A stretch of DNA of 7,066 bases from Jatrophihabitans sp. (GCA_004299665.1 SCQZ01000459.1:1-7066); one strand, 5' to 3'. Shown: positions 1 to 6,204, counted from the first letter of the stretch. The notes: a model not told the origin generated them from the letters alone. Program-made: numbers and translations.

Positions 1-66
1 GAAGCCGTTCGTGAAGTCGAATCCGAGGGCCACCACGATCAACACGACCACGAACACCGTCTGCAC
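1..66 (-). CDS. PiT-family inorganic phosphate transporter, N-terminal fragment (cut by left edge)
   Basis: Only the first 22 codons are in the window. The minus-strand reading is a short hydrophobic stretch leading into VALGFDFTNGF, the signature that opens PiT-family (PF01384) inorganic phosphate permeases, which normally continues HDTANA. Members are integral membrane proteins that take up phosphate, often as a metal-phosphate complex, coupled to an ion gradient. The chosen start is the GTG at 66-64. It puts about 13 residues before FDFTNGF, as is usual in the family, and has a GGAAG Shine-Dalgarno-like run at 81-77, ten bases upstream. A second in-frame GTG at 57-55 is possible. The gene lies on the same strand as the cupin gene, beyond a strong hairpin. 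I see no convincing promoter in the 40 bases between the hairpin and the start. Family call is confident; start is less so. Confidence 0.82.
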   Translation of the reverse strand, partial: MQTVFVVVLIVVALGFDFTNGF

Positions 67-106
67 GGTGCCGACGCTTCCAGAAGGACCTGTGAGCCAC
101 CGATCA

Positions 107-141
107 ACCGGCGCGTCCCACGGGCCGTGGGACGCGCCGGT
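107..141 (-). terminator. Perfect 17-bp inverted repeat, probable terminator of the cupin gene
   Basis: Positions 107-123 and 125-141 are perfect reverse complements around a single central base, G124. In practice the tip would open to a loop of a few bases, leaving a very GC-rich stem of about 15 bp. It begins 26 bases after the cupin stop codon and ends 40 bases before the phosphate-transporter start, so on the minus strand it sits where a cupin terminator should be. The bases after it (TTGATCGG) are not a U-tract, but many actinobacterial terminators lack one. It could instead act as an attenuator or RNA-stability element in a cupin-transporter transcript. Confidence 0.7.
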
Positions 142-166
142 CGCACTCCCCGTCGCCGCGGTCGGG

Positions 167-592
167 CTACTGTGCCGGTGCCCGGAACTCGGGCGGGACC
201 TCGATCCCGTGCTCCTGGGCGTACCGCATGACGTTCGGCATCATCACCGCCGCCTGCTCCCGCGCCTCGTCGCTGGGCGTGAAGGCCACGTACTCCGATC
301 CGGCGAAGGCGATCGGGATGTGGCCGGGCTCGATCGTGAACGCGTCACCGGCCTCGAACATCTCCTCGACACCGTCGGCCCTGCGAACCCCGAACCTGCC
401 CTTGAGCACGTAGCCCACGTGGTGGGCCTGGCACTGGTCCTGCGGCGCCCCCTTGAAGAACGGCGCGTAGTCGAGGTCGGTCAGGCAACTCTCGATGCTG
501 ACGCTCCAGCCCCCGACCTCCTGCTCGTACTCGTCCAGGTAGCCCGGGAAGACCACGTGGGACGCGGCGGTCCCCTTCGACACCTTCGGCAT
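167..592 (-). CDS. Small single-domain cupin protein
   Basis: A 141-residue protein consisting of one cupin beta-barrel. Cupin motif 1 is around residues 54-64 (CQAHHVGYVLKG) and keeps the paired histidines H57 and H58. The usual motif-1 glutamate is replaced by the Y61 region. Motif 2 is around 82-91 (GDAFTIEPGH), with G82, P89, G90 and H91. The residues resemble a common bacterial subgroup with HH-x-GYVL-x-G followed by a PPGH-type turn. Substrate and reaction are unknown; a metal-binding enzyme or small-molecule sensor are both possible, and the missing glutamate weakens a standard metal-site prediction. The ATG at 592 is chosen because AGGAGG lies five bases upstream and the protein then starts just before the fold. 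The frame stays open to 754, but the upstream residues are low-complexity and not cupin-like. No signal peptide or membrane segment is visible, so it is probably cytoplasmic. It is followed by a strong hairpin. Confidence 0.85.
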   Translation of the reverse strand: MPKVSKGTAASHVVFPGYLDEYEQEVGGWSVSIESCLTDLDYAPFFKGAPQDQCQAHHVGYVLKGRFGVRRADGVEEMFEAGDAFTIEPGHIPIAFAGSEYVAFTPSDEAREQAAVMMPNVMRYAQEHGIEVPPEFRAPAQ

Positions 593-595
593 GTT

Positions 596-604
596 CCCCT
601 CCTC
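596..604 (-). promoter_or_regulatory. Shine-Dalgarno site that fixes the cupin start
   Basis: On the minus strand this reads GAGGAGGGG, a near-ideal anti-16S match with AGGAGG at 603-598, five bases before the ATG at 592. It is the strongest ribosome-binding site in the window and decides against the longer reading that opens at 754. Confidence 0.85.
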
Positions 605-708
605 GTGATTACCGGGCCCCGCGCCGGAATCCGCGCGCGACCCGGACCGACACCCCCACGATGGGCAACCCGCGGGCCGGCCCTGCAGAGTCGAAGGGCC
701 CATGGCCG

Positions 709-768
709 CCTTCCCGCCGGACATGGTCCTGCCGCAGCGTCGATTCCGCACCACCTCTGGCGGGAAGG
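709..768. repeat. Spaced 10-bp inverted repeat in the tRNA-cupin gap
   Basis: CCTTCCCGCC at 709-718 is the exact reverse complement of GGCGGGAAGG at 759-768, with 40 bases between. It lies on the path from the tRNA-Arg gene to the cupin gene. It could be the base of a large stem-loop in a tRNA-downstream transcript, a paired protein-binding site for the cupin gene, or chance in GC-rich DNA. I see no clear -10 element for the cupin gene nearby, so a regulatory role is not supported beyond the symmetry itself. Confidence 0.4.
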
Positions 769-794
769 TGACAGCGGGTGGGGCCAGGTTGCTG

Positions 795-835
795 TGCCCC
801 CGGCGTGGTGCCCCCGGCGTGGTGCCCCCGGCAGG
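795..835 (-). repeat. Tandem 14-bp repeats copying the 3' end of tRNA-Arg
   Basis: On the plus strand the unit TGCCCCCGGCGTGG occurs at 795-808 and again at 809-822. A third, partial copy (TGCCCCCGGC) starts at 823 inside the tRNA. On the minus strand the tRNA acceptor end CCGGGGGCA is therefore followed by two more units of CCACGCCGGGGGCA. Each extra unit repeats the 3' acceptor strand with its discriminator A. CCA follows the first two copies; the last is followed by CAG. Replication slippage is the simplest origin. Confidence 0.85.
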
Positions 836-894
836 ATTCGAACCTGCGCTCCCGCCTCCGGAGGGCGGTGCTCTATCCCCTGAGCTACGGGGGC
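820..894 (-). tRNA. tRNA-Arg, anticodon CCG (reads CGG)
   Basis: The minus strand folds into a complete cloverleaf. The acceptor stem is GCCCCCG with CGGGGGC. The D arm is GCTC/GAGC with loop AGGGGATA. The anticodon stem is CCGCC/GGCGG with loop CTCCGGA, so positions 34-36 are CCG. The variable loop is a short four bases (GAGC), and the T arm is GCAGG/CCTGC with loop TTCGAAT. The discriminator is A (plus-strand 823), and CCA is encoded at 822-820. The CCG anticodon reads the arginine codon CGG, which is common in GC-rich genomes. The gene sits 50 bp after the DUF3105 stop, and argS, whose product charges this tRNA, is about 1 kb away on the other strand. Its 3' end is duplicated in tandem directly downstream. 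Confidence 0.97.
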
Positions 895-907
895 GCCGAA
901 CCGCGCC

Positions 908-916
908 AGCCTAGCA
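908..916 (-). promoter_or_regulatory. Possible extended -10 promoter element for tRNA-Arg
   Basis: On the minus strand TGC-TAGGCT reads at 916-908. TAGGCT fits the actinobacterial TANNNT -10 pattern, and the TG just upstream fits an extended -10. It lies 13 bases before the mature tRNA 5' end at 894, which would put transcription start a few bases ahead of it. I see no good -35 hexamer at the expected distance. Confidence 0.45.
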
Positions 917-923
917 GCCCGGC

Positions 924-943
924 CGCGCGCCCCGGGTCGCGCG
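924..943 (-). terminator. Short GC hairpin after the DUF3105 gene
   Basis: CGCGCG at 924-929 can pair with CGCGCG at 938-943 across the 8-base loop CCCCGGGT. It lies immediately after the DUF3105 stop (947-945) and upstream of the tRNA -10 element. There is no U-tract and the stem is only 6 bp of simple sequence, so a terminator role is tentative. Confidence 0.3.
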
Positions 944-944
944 A

Positions 945-1721
945 CTACGGCATCGTCGCACCGGAGGCGCCGCTCGCCGGGGCCCACAGCGGGTGCCCCG
1001 GGGTGCTCGGGTGCTGGATGAAGGTGGGCTGCGAGCAGGTCGCCCCCGGCTCCGGGACGATCTGGTCGTTGTGCCGCAGCAGGCCGATGAAATCGGAGAT
1101 GCGCGGGTCGTTCGCGTTGTCCACGAACAACTGGTAGTTCCACACCTGCAGCGAGATGGCGGCCTTCAACCCGGGGTACGGGCTCATGGCCGACCACATC
1201 TGGCCCTTGACGTACTTCTCCAGGGTCGCCAGTTGATCGGCGGGCAGGCCGGGCCGGTAGGTGACCCAGACGGCACCGTGCTCGAGCATGTGCACGGCGT
1301 TCTCGTTCGCGATCGGGTCGGGATAGACGGTGCCGGTGCAGTCGGCCCAGTACTGGCTGTGGTCACCGCCGGTCGGTGGCGAGGTGTTGTAGGTGATCAC
1401 ACCGGGGACGTGGGTGTGGTTCGGCTCGACCTTGTAGAGCAGGCCGGGGATCTTCTTGGCCGCCGCGAGTTCGGGCAGCGTGTAGCGGTTCGTGTCGGTG
1501 GCTGCCGACTTGCCACGGGTCAGCGCGTAGGTAACGATGCCGGCGGCGAAGATCACGATGACCACGCTCGTGACGATCAGGGCCCACGGGGTCTGCTTCT
1601 GGTTGACGATCGACTTGCCGGGCCTGCGCGCGGGCGGGCGGCCCGATGCCGGCGAGGAGGTTCCGGGCCGCGCCGCGCCGGGCTTGCGTGCGCCGGATGC
1701 CGGCTTCTTGCTCTGGGCCAT
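945..1721 (-). CDS. DUF3105 single-pass membrane protein
   Basis: A 258-residue protein. Residues 1-44 are disordered and rich in Lys/Arg/Ala/Pro. A single membrane helix spans about 46-67 (WALIVTSVVIVIFAAGIVTY). The rest is a DUF3105 domain, and the basic N-terminus predicts that it lies outside the membrane. Family landmarks are visible: PNHTHVPG (100-107), PPTGGDH (115-121), C128, and AVHMLEHGAVWVTY (142-155). The domain is rich in potential metal ligands: H102, H104, H121, H144, H148, C128 and C229; the two cysteines could also form a disulfide. The biochemical function of DUF3105 is unknown. The ATG at 1721 is chosen because GAGAAGG lies seven bases upstream (1735-1729); the frame opens at 1754, but those residues add nothing family-like. 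It is transcribed divergently from argS across a 130-bp gap. Confidence 0.87.
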   Translation of the reverse strand: MAQSKKPASGARKPGAARPGTSSPASGRPPARRPGKSIVNQKQTPWALIVTSVVIVIFAAGIVTYALTRGKSAATDTNRYTLPELAAAKKIPGLLYKVEPNHTHVPGVITYNTSPPTGGDHSQYWADCTGTVYPDPIANENAVHMLEHGAVWVTYRPGLPADQLATLEKYVKGQMWSAMSPYPGLKAAISLQVWNYQLFVDNANDPRISDFIGLLRHNDQIVPEPGATCSQPTFIQHPSTPGHPLWAPASGASGATMP

Positions 1722-1771
1722 CGACCTGCCTTCTCGTCGTCCGCGTGCGGGCACGCGGTGCGGTGGCGGCC

Positions 1772-1777
1772 AGTGTA
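1772..1777 (-). promoter_or_regulatory. Possible -10 element for the DUF3105 gene
   Basis: On the minus strand TACACT at 1777-1772 fits TANNNT. It would give a transcript start near 1765 and a 5' leader of about 45 bases holding the GAGAAGG ribosome-binding site. No convincing -35 box is present at 16-19 bp spacing. Confidence 0.35.
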
Positions 1778-1839
1778 GGTGGGCGAGCCTGTGCGGTTGC
1801 GGTGCGCGCCGTCCGGGGAATCGGCGGCGTCGGCCCGAC

Positions 1840-1845
1840 TACGAT
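1840..1845 (+). promoter_or_regulatory. Probable -10 element for a leaderless argS operon transcript
   Basis: TACGAT fits the actinobacterial TANNNT -10 consensus and ends six bases before the argS GTG at 1852. Transcription starting the usual 6-8 bases downstream would begin at or next to the start codon. The upstream bases hold no Shine-Dalgarno sequence, which agrees with a leaderless mRNA. The -35 region (about 1816-1822, GGGAATC) is poor. Confidence 0.5.
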
Positions 1846-1851
1846 TGTCCA

Positions 1852-3501
1852 GTGACCCCCGCCGAACTCTCCGATGCCGTCGTCGCGGCGGTGCGCGCCT
1901 GCGTCGCGGGCGGTGACTTCGTCGCCGAGGTACCGGCCGAGGTCCACCTGGAACGGCCCCGGAGCCGTGAGCACGGCGACTATGCGACGAACGTCGCGAT
2001 GCGCCTGGCCAAGCTCGCCGGCAGGCCGCCGCGCGAGATCGGGACGGCGATCGCGCGGCGCCTGGAGCACTCCCCGGGCATCGCCCGGGTCGAGGTCGCC
2101 GGGCCCGGCTTCCTGAACGTCACACTGGCGGCGGGCAGTCTCGGCGAACTCGCTCGGGACATCGTCCGCGCCGCGGGCAGGTACGGCCACTCGTCCCGGC
2201 TCGCCGGCAGGCGGATCAACCTGGAGTTCGTGTCGGCCAACCCGACCGGCCCGGTGCACCTCGGCGGGACCCGCTGGGCTGCCGTCGGGGACGCGCTGGC
2301 ACGCACGCTCGAGGCGAGCGGTGCCGCGGTGACACGGGAGTACTACTTCAACGACCACGGTGCCCAGATCGACCGTTTCGCGCGGTCCCTGCTGGCGCGG
2401 GCCCACGGCGAGCCCGCGCCCGAGGACGGCTACGGAGGCAGCTACATCGACGAGATCGCGCACCAGATCGTCGGCGCCGATCCCGCTGTGCTCGGCGAAC
2501 CGCGCGATCAGGCGCAGGAGACGTTCCGCCGCGAGGGCGTCGCGTTGATGTTCGCCGAGATCAAGCGGTCGCTGCACGACTTCGGCGTCGACTTCGACGT
2601 CTACTTCCACGAGGACTCGCTGCACGCCTCGGGCGCGGTGGCCGCGGCGGTGGCGCAGCTCAAGGAATCGGGCAGCCTCTACTTCGCCGACGGCGCCTGG
2701 TGGTTGCGCTCGACCGAGTTCGGCGACGACAAGGATCGCGTGGTCATCAAGTCCGACGGCCACCCGGCGTACATCGCGGGGGACCTGGCCTACCTGCGGG
2801 ACAAGCGGGCGCGCGGGTTCGACCTGTGCATCTACTTCCTCGGCGCGGACCACCACGGCTACATCGCGCGGCTCAAGGCCGCCGCGGCCGCATTCGGTGA
2901 CGACCCGGACACCGTCGAGGTGCTGATCGGCCAGATGGTCAACCTCGTCAAGGACGGCGAGCCGGTGCGGATGAGCAAGCGCGCCGGCACGGTGATCACC
3001 ATGGAGGACCTGGTCGACGCGGTCGGCGTGGACGCCGCCCGCTACTCGCTGGTGCGGTCCGCGATCGACTCCACGCTGGACATCGACCTGGACGTGCTGG
3101 TCAAGCGGTCCAACGACAACCCGGTCTACTACGTGCAGTACGCCCATGCCCGCACCTGCAACGCCGGGCGCAACGCCGAACAGGTCGGCATCGGGCTGGA
3201 CACCTTCGTCCCGGAACTGCTCGACAACCCCCACGAGGCGGCGCTGCTGACCGCGCTCGGCGAGTTCCCGCGGGTGGTTGCCGCCGCCGCCGACCTGCGC
3301 TCGCCGCACCGGGTGGCCCGCTACCTGGAGGACCTCGCCGGCAACTACCACCGCTGGTACGACGAGTGCCGCATCGTGCCGAAGGGCGACGAGCCGATCG
3401 AGGACGTGAACCGCACCCGCGCCTGGCTCAACGAGGCGACCCGCATCGTGCTCGCCAACGGGCTGGAACTGCTCGGCGTGTCGGCTCCCGAGCGGATGTA
3501 G
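1852..3501 (+). CDS. argS: Arginyl-tRNA synthetase
   Basis: A 549-residue class I synthetase that activates arginine with ATP and attaches it to tRNA-Arg in the cytoplasm. The length matches actinobacterial ArgS (about 550). The N-terminal Add-1 tRNA-contact domain occupies roughly 1-95. The Rossmann catalytic core follows, with its HIGH-type signature in SANPTGPVHLGG (128-139) and the conserved FNDHGAQIDRF region (166-176). The KMSKS equivalent is RMSKRAGT (373-380). The C-terminal DALR-type helical anticodon-binding domain covers about 425-549 and ends in ERM, as is typical. The GTG at 1852 gives the family's usual N-terminus (VTPAELSDAV). The longer open frame back to 1537 overlaps the divergent DUF3105 gene and is not ArgS-like. 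There is no Shine-Dalgarno site; a -10 element six bases upstream suggests leaderless translation. It is the first gene of the argS-lysA-hom-thrC unit, and lysA follows after 2 bases. Confidence 0.97.
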   Translation: MTPAELSDAVVAAVRACVAGGDFVAEVPAEVHLERPRSREHGDYATNVAMRLAKLAGRPPREIGTAIARRLEHSPGIARVEVAGPGFLNVTLAAGSLGELARDIVRAAGRYGHSSRLAGRRINLEFVSANPTGPVHLGGTRWAAVGDALARTLEASGAAVTREYYFNDHGAQIDRFARSLLARAHGEPAPEDGYGGSYIDEIAHQIVGADPAVLGEPRDQAQETFRREGVALMFAEIKRSLHDFGVDFDVYFHEDSLHASGAVAAAVAQLKESGSLYFADGAWWLRSTEFGDDKDRVVIKSDGHPAYIAGDLAYLRDKRARGFDLCIYFLGADHHGYIARLKAAAAAFGDDPDTVEVLIGQMVNLVKDGEPVRMSKRAGTVITMEDLVDAVGVDAARYSLVRSAIDSTLDIDLDVLVKRSNDNPVYYVQYAHARTCNAGRNAEQVGIGLDTFVPELLDNPHEAALLTALGEFPRVVAAAADLRSPHRVARYLEDLAGNYHRWYDECRIVPKGDEPIEDVNRTRAWLNEATRIVLANGLELLGVSAPERM

Positions 3502-3503
3502 CG

Positions 3504-4913
3504 GTGTCCCGTTCCGCGCATCCCGCCGGGCCGCGCCATGCCGACGTGCTGCCGGACCCGCCGCCCGCGCCGCCGCAGGCCGACGCCAACGCCCTCGACC
3601 CCGCGATCTGGCCCGTGACGGCCTGCCGCGACGGCGGCGTGCTGCACCTCGGTGGCGCCGCGGTGCCCGACCTGGTCGGCCGGCACGGTACGCCGGCCCT
3701 GTTCCTGGACGAGGCGGACCTGCGTGCCCGGGCGCGGGCGTTCGCCACCGCGGCCGCCGGCGTCGACGTGTTCTACGCGGGCAAGGCGTTCCTGTGCACC
3801 ACCGTCGCGACCTGGGTGGCCCAGGAGGGACTGGGTCTGGACGTCTGCACCGGGGGGGAGCTCGCCGTCGCGCGGGCCGCCGGGTTCCCACCCGAGCGCA
3901 TCGCGCTGCACGGCAACAACAAGGCCGTCGGCGAGTTGCAGCACGCCGTCCTGGCCGGTGTCGGCCGCGTCGTCCTGGACTCCTTCGAGGAGATCCGCCG
4001 GGCGGCGGACGTGGCTTCGGCAGCGGGGATCCGCCAGCCGGTGCTGGTGCGGGTCACCGTCGGCGTCGAGGCGCACACCCACGAGTTCATCGCGACCGCC
4101 CACGAGGACCAGAAGTTCGGCTTCTCGCTGCGCGACGGCGCCGCCGAGGAGGCGGTCGCGGCCGTGCTCGACTCCCCGGCGCTGGAACTGGCCGGCCTGC
4201 ACTCGCACATCGGTTCGCAGATCTTCGACACCGCCGGCTTCGAGGTCGCGGCCGGCCGCGTCGTCTCGCTGGCGGCGCGCATCCGGGACCTGCACGGGAT
4301 CGAGATCCCCGAGATCGACCTCGGCGGCGGCTTCGGCATCGCCTACGTGGCGGGGGACGACCCCGAACCGCCGCGCCAGACTGTCGAGCGGCTGGTGGGC
4401 ATCGTCGCGCAGGAGTGCGCCCGCGCCGGCCTGCCCGTGCCGCGGATCGCGATCGAACCGGGCCGCGCGATCGTCGGGCCCGCCATGGTCACCGTGTACG
4501 AGGTCGGCACCGTCAAACCGGTCGAACTGGACCACGGCATGGTGCGCACCTATGTCAGCGTCGACGGGGGGATGAGCGACAACATCCGCACCGCGCTGTA
4601 CGACGCGCAGTACACCTGTGTGCTCGCCGGCCGGGAGTCGGATGCCGCGGCCGTGCTGTGCCGGGTCGTCGGCAAGCACTGCGAGAGCGGTGACATCGTC
4701 GTGCGGGACGCGTGGCTGCCCGGCGACGTGCGGCCCGGCGACCTGCTGGCGGTGGCGGCCACCGGGGCGTACTGCCGCAGCATGGCCAGCAACTACAATC
4801 ACGTCCCGCGCCCGCCCGTCGTCGCCGTCCGCGACGGGGCGGACACGGTGATCCTGCGGCGAGAGACCGTCGAGGACCTGTTGCGCCTGGACGCGGGGGT
4901 CGACCGTGGCTGA
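3504..4913 (+). CDS. lysA: Diaminopimelate decarboxylase
   Basis: A 469-residue fold-type III PLP enzyme that decarboxylates meso-diaminopimelate to L-lysine, the last step of the DAP pathway. The PLP lysine is K94 in YAGKAFLC. Other motifs are LDVCTGGEL (112-120), GLHSHIGSQ (231-239, with H235 expected against the cofactor), the phosphate-binding GGGFG (274-278), EPGRAIV (318-324), and CESGDIV (393-399), which supplies a substrate-site cysteine from the partner subunit. TGAYCRSMASNYN (420-432) carries the conserved tyrosine Y423. It is slightly longer than the roughly 447-residue mycobacterial enzyme, mainly through a Pro/Ala-rich stretch around 15-35. The GTG at 3504 gives SAHPAGPRHAD, the usual opening in this group. 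It starts two bases after the argS stop with only a weak upstream purine run, so translation is probably coupled to argS. Its end overlaps hom by 8 bases. Confidence 0.97.
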   Translation: MSRSAHPAGPRHADVLPDPPPAPPQADANALDPAIWPVTACRDGGVLHLGGAAVPDLVGRHGTPALFLDEADLRARARAFATAAAGVDVFYAGKAFLCTTVATWVAQEGLGLDVCTGGELAVARAAGFPPERIALHGNNKAVGELQHAVLAGVGRVVLDSFEEIRRAADVASAAGIRQPVLVRVTVGVEAHTHEFIATAHEDQKFGFSLRDGAAEEAVAAVLDSPALELAGLHSHIGSQIFDTAGFEVAAGRVVSLAARIRDLHGIEIPEIDLGGGFGIAYVAGDDPEPPRQTVERLVGIVAQECARAGLPVPRIAIEPGRAIVGPAMVTVYEVGTVKPVELDHGMVRTYVSVDGGMSDNIRTALYDAQYTCVLAGRESDAAAVLCRVVGKHCESGDIVVRDAWLPGDVRPGDLLAVAATGAYCRSMASNYNHVPRPPVVAVRDGADTVILRRETVEDLLRLDAGVDRG

Positions 4914-6204
4914 CGCACTGCGCGTGGCGCTGCTGGGGTGTGGCGTCGTCGGCTCGCAGGTGGTGCGCCTCATGCGCGAGCAGGCGGACGACCTCGCCGC
5001 GCGGGTCGGGATGCCCCTCGAACTGGCCGGGGTGGCCGTACGGCGGCCCAACCGGCACCCGGAGGTCGACGCCGGCCTGCTGACCACCGACGCGCCGGAA
5101 CTGGTCACCCGCGACGACGTCGACATCGTCGTGGAGGTCGTGGGCGGCATCGAGCCGGCGCGGTCGCTGCTGCTCAGCGCGCTGGGGCACGGCAAGTCCG
5201 TCGTCACGGCCAACAAGGCACTGCTCGCGGAGGACGGCGCGACCCTGCACGACGCCGCGGCGCGCGCCGGGGTGGACATCTATTACGAGGCCGCCGTCGC
5301 GGGCGCGATCCCGCTGCTGCGGCCGCTGCGCGAGTCCCTCGCCGGGGACCGGATCACCCGCGTGATCGGCATCGTGAACGGCACCACGAACTTCATCCTG
5401 TCGCGCATGGACGCCACCGGCGCCGGCTTCGAGGAGGCACTGGGCGAGGCGACGGCGCTGGGCTACGCCGAGGCGGACCCGACCGCCGACGTCGACGGGT
5501 TCGACGCCGCGGCCAAGGCGGCCATCCTGGCCGGGCTGGCGTTCCACACCCGCGTCACCCTGGACGACGTGCACCGCGAGGGGATCGGGAACGTCACCGC
5601 CGCGGACATCACCAGCGCGAAGGCGATCGGCTGCACCGTCAAGCTGCTGGCGATCTGCGAGCGCACCGGCCCGCCCGGTTCCGAGCAGATCGCGGTCCGC
5701 GTCCACCCGGCGATGATCCCGGCGACCCATCCGCTCGCCGGCGTCGGCGACGCGTTCAACGCGGTGTTCGTCGATGCGCAGGCCGCGGGATCGCTGATGT
5801 TCTACGGGCGTGGCGCCGGCGGGGCGCCCACGGCGAGCGCGGTCCTCGGTGACCTGGTCGCGGTCGCGCGCAACCGCATCAACGGCAGCCGTGGCAGCGG
5901 CGAGAGCGCCTACGCCGACCTGCCGGTGCGCCCGATGGGCGAGGTGTCGACCCGCTACCACGTCGCCCTCGACGTCGCCGACCAGCCTGGCGTGCTGGCG
6001 GCCGTCGCCGGCGCCTTCGCCGAGAACGGCGTGAGCATCCAGACGGTGCGCCAGGAGGGCCGCGATGACGCGGCCACGCTGGTCCTGGTCACCCACGCCG
6101 CGCCGGACGCAGCCCTGTCACGGACCGTGCGGCAGTTGTCGACGATGGCGTTCGTGCGGCACGCGGCGAGCGTGATGCGGGTCGAGGGGATGGCCAGTGA
6201 CTGA
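4906..6204 (+). CDS. hom: Homoserine dehydrogenase
   Basis: A 432-residue NAD(P)-dependent enzyme that reduces aspartate semialdehyde to homoserine, the branch point to threonine and methionine. It carries the N-terminal nucleotide-binding fold with GCGVVGS (11-17). TANKALLA (101-108) contains catalytic-site K104, and NGTTNFIL (158-165) is the substrate-site signature. GYAEADPTADVDGFDAAAK (186-204) supplies E189, D200 and K204, spaced like the catalytic trio of characterised enzymes. GRGAGG (301-306) precedes the end of the catalytic domain. A C-terminal ACT domain spans about 351-426 (YHVALDVADQPGVLAAVAGA onward), so allosteric feedback, probably by threonine, is expected. No aspartokinase domain is fused. 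The GTG at 4906 gives the family's start and overlaps the lysA stop in GTGGCTGA. The mycobacterial homologue is named thrA. Confidence 0.97.
   Translation: MADALRVALLGCGVVGSQVVRLMREQADDLAARVGMPLELAGVAVRRPNRHPEVDAGLLTTDAPELVTRDDVDIVVEVVGGIEPARSLLLSALGHGKSVVTANKALLAEDGATLHDAAARAGVDIYYEAAVAGAIPLLRPLRESLAGDRITRVIGIVNGTTNFILSRMDATGAGFEEALGEATALGYAEADPTADVDGFDAAAKAAILAGLAFHTRVTLDDVHREGIGNVTAADITSAKAIGCTVKLLAICERTGPPGSEQIAVRVHPAMIPATHPLAGVGDAFNAVFVDAQAAGSLMFYGRGAGGAPTASAVLGDLVAVARNRINGSRGSGESAYADLPVRPMGEVSTRYHVALDVADQPGVLAAVAGAFAENGVSIQTVRQEGRDDAATLVLVTHAAPDAALSRTVRQLSTMAFVRHAASVMRVEGMASD

Noticed and set aside
79..107. A promoter for the phosphate transporter just after the hairpin (TTGATC at 107-102 as a -35)
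   Set aside because: At 17-bp spacing the -10 position reads TCTGGA, which lacks TANNNT; no better alternative was found.
674..683. The short palindrome GGGCCGGCCC as a possible operator
   Set aside because: Ten-base GC palindromes are expected often in DNA this GC-rich, and nothing else marks this one.
593..754. A longer cupin protein with 54 extra N-terminal residues
   Set aside because: The extra residues are basic, Gly/Ser/Arg-rich and not cupin-like, and AGGAGG sits at the ideal distance before the ATG at 592.
11..883. A 290-codon plus-strand frame across the cupin gene and tRNA
   Set aside because: It runs antisense to a recognisable cupin gene and straight through the tRNA-Arg gene, and its product has no coherent fold or motif.
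1722..1851. An amino-acid-responsive leader peptide or riboswitch before argS
   Set aside because: The 130-bp divergent gap has no run of Arg, Lys or Thr codons behind a start on the plus strand and no recognisable riboswitch core; the -10 placed next to the GTG leaves no room for a leader.
1363..3891. An 842-codon open frame on the minus strand opposite argS and lysA
   Set aside because: It is a high-GC antisense shadow: its residues are Arg/Ala/Val/Asp-rich with no recognisable domain, while the plus strand encodes complete, motif-bearing ArgS and LysA.
3345..6096. Long minus-strand open frames (644 and 513 codons) opposite lysA and hom
   Set aside because: Same codon-bias effect; low-complexity composition and no family motifs, against clear enzymes on the plus strand.
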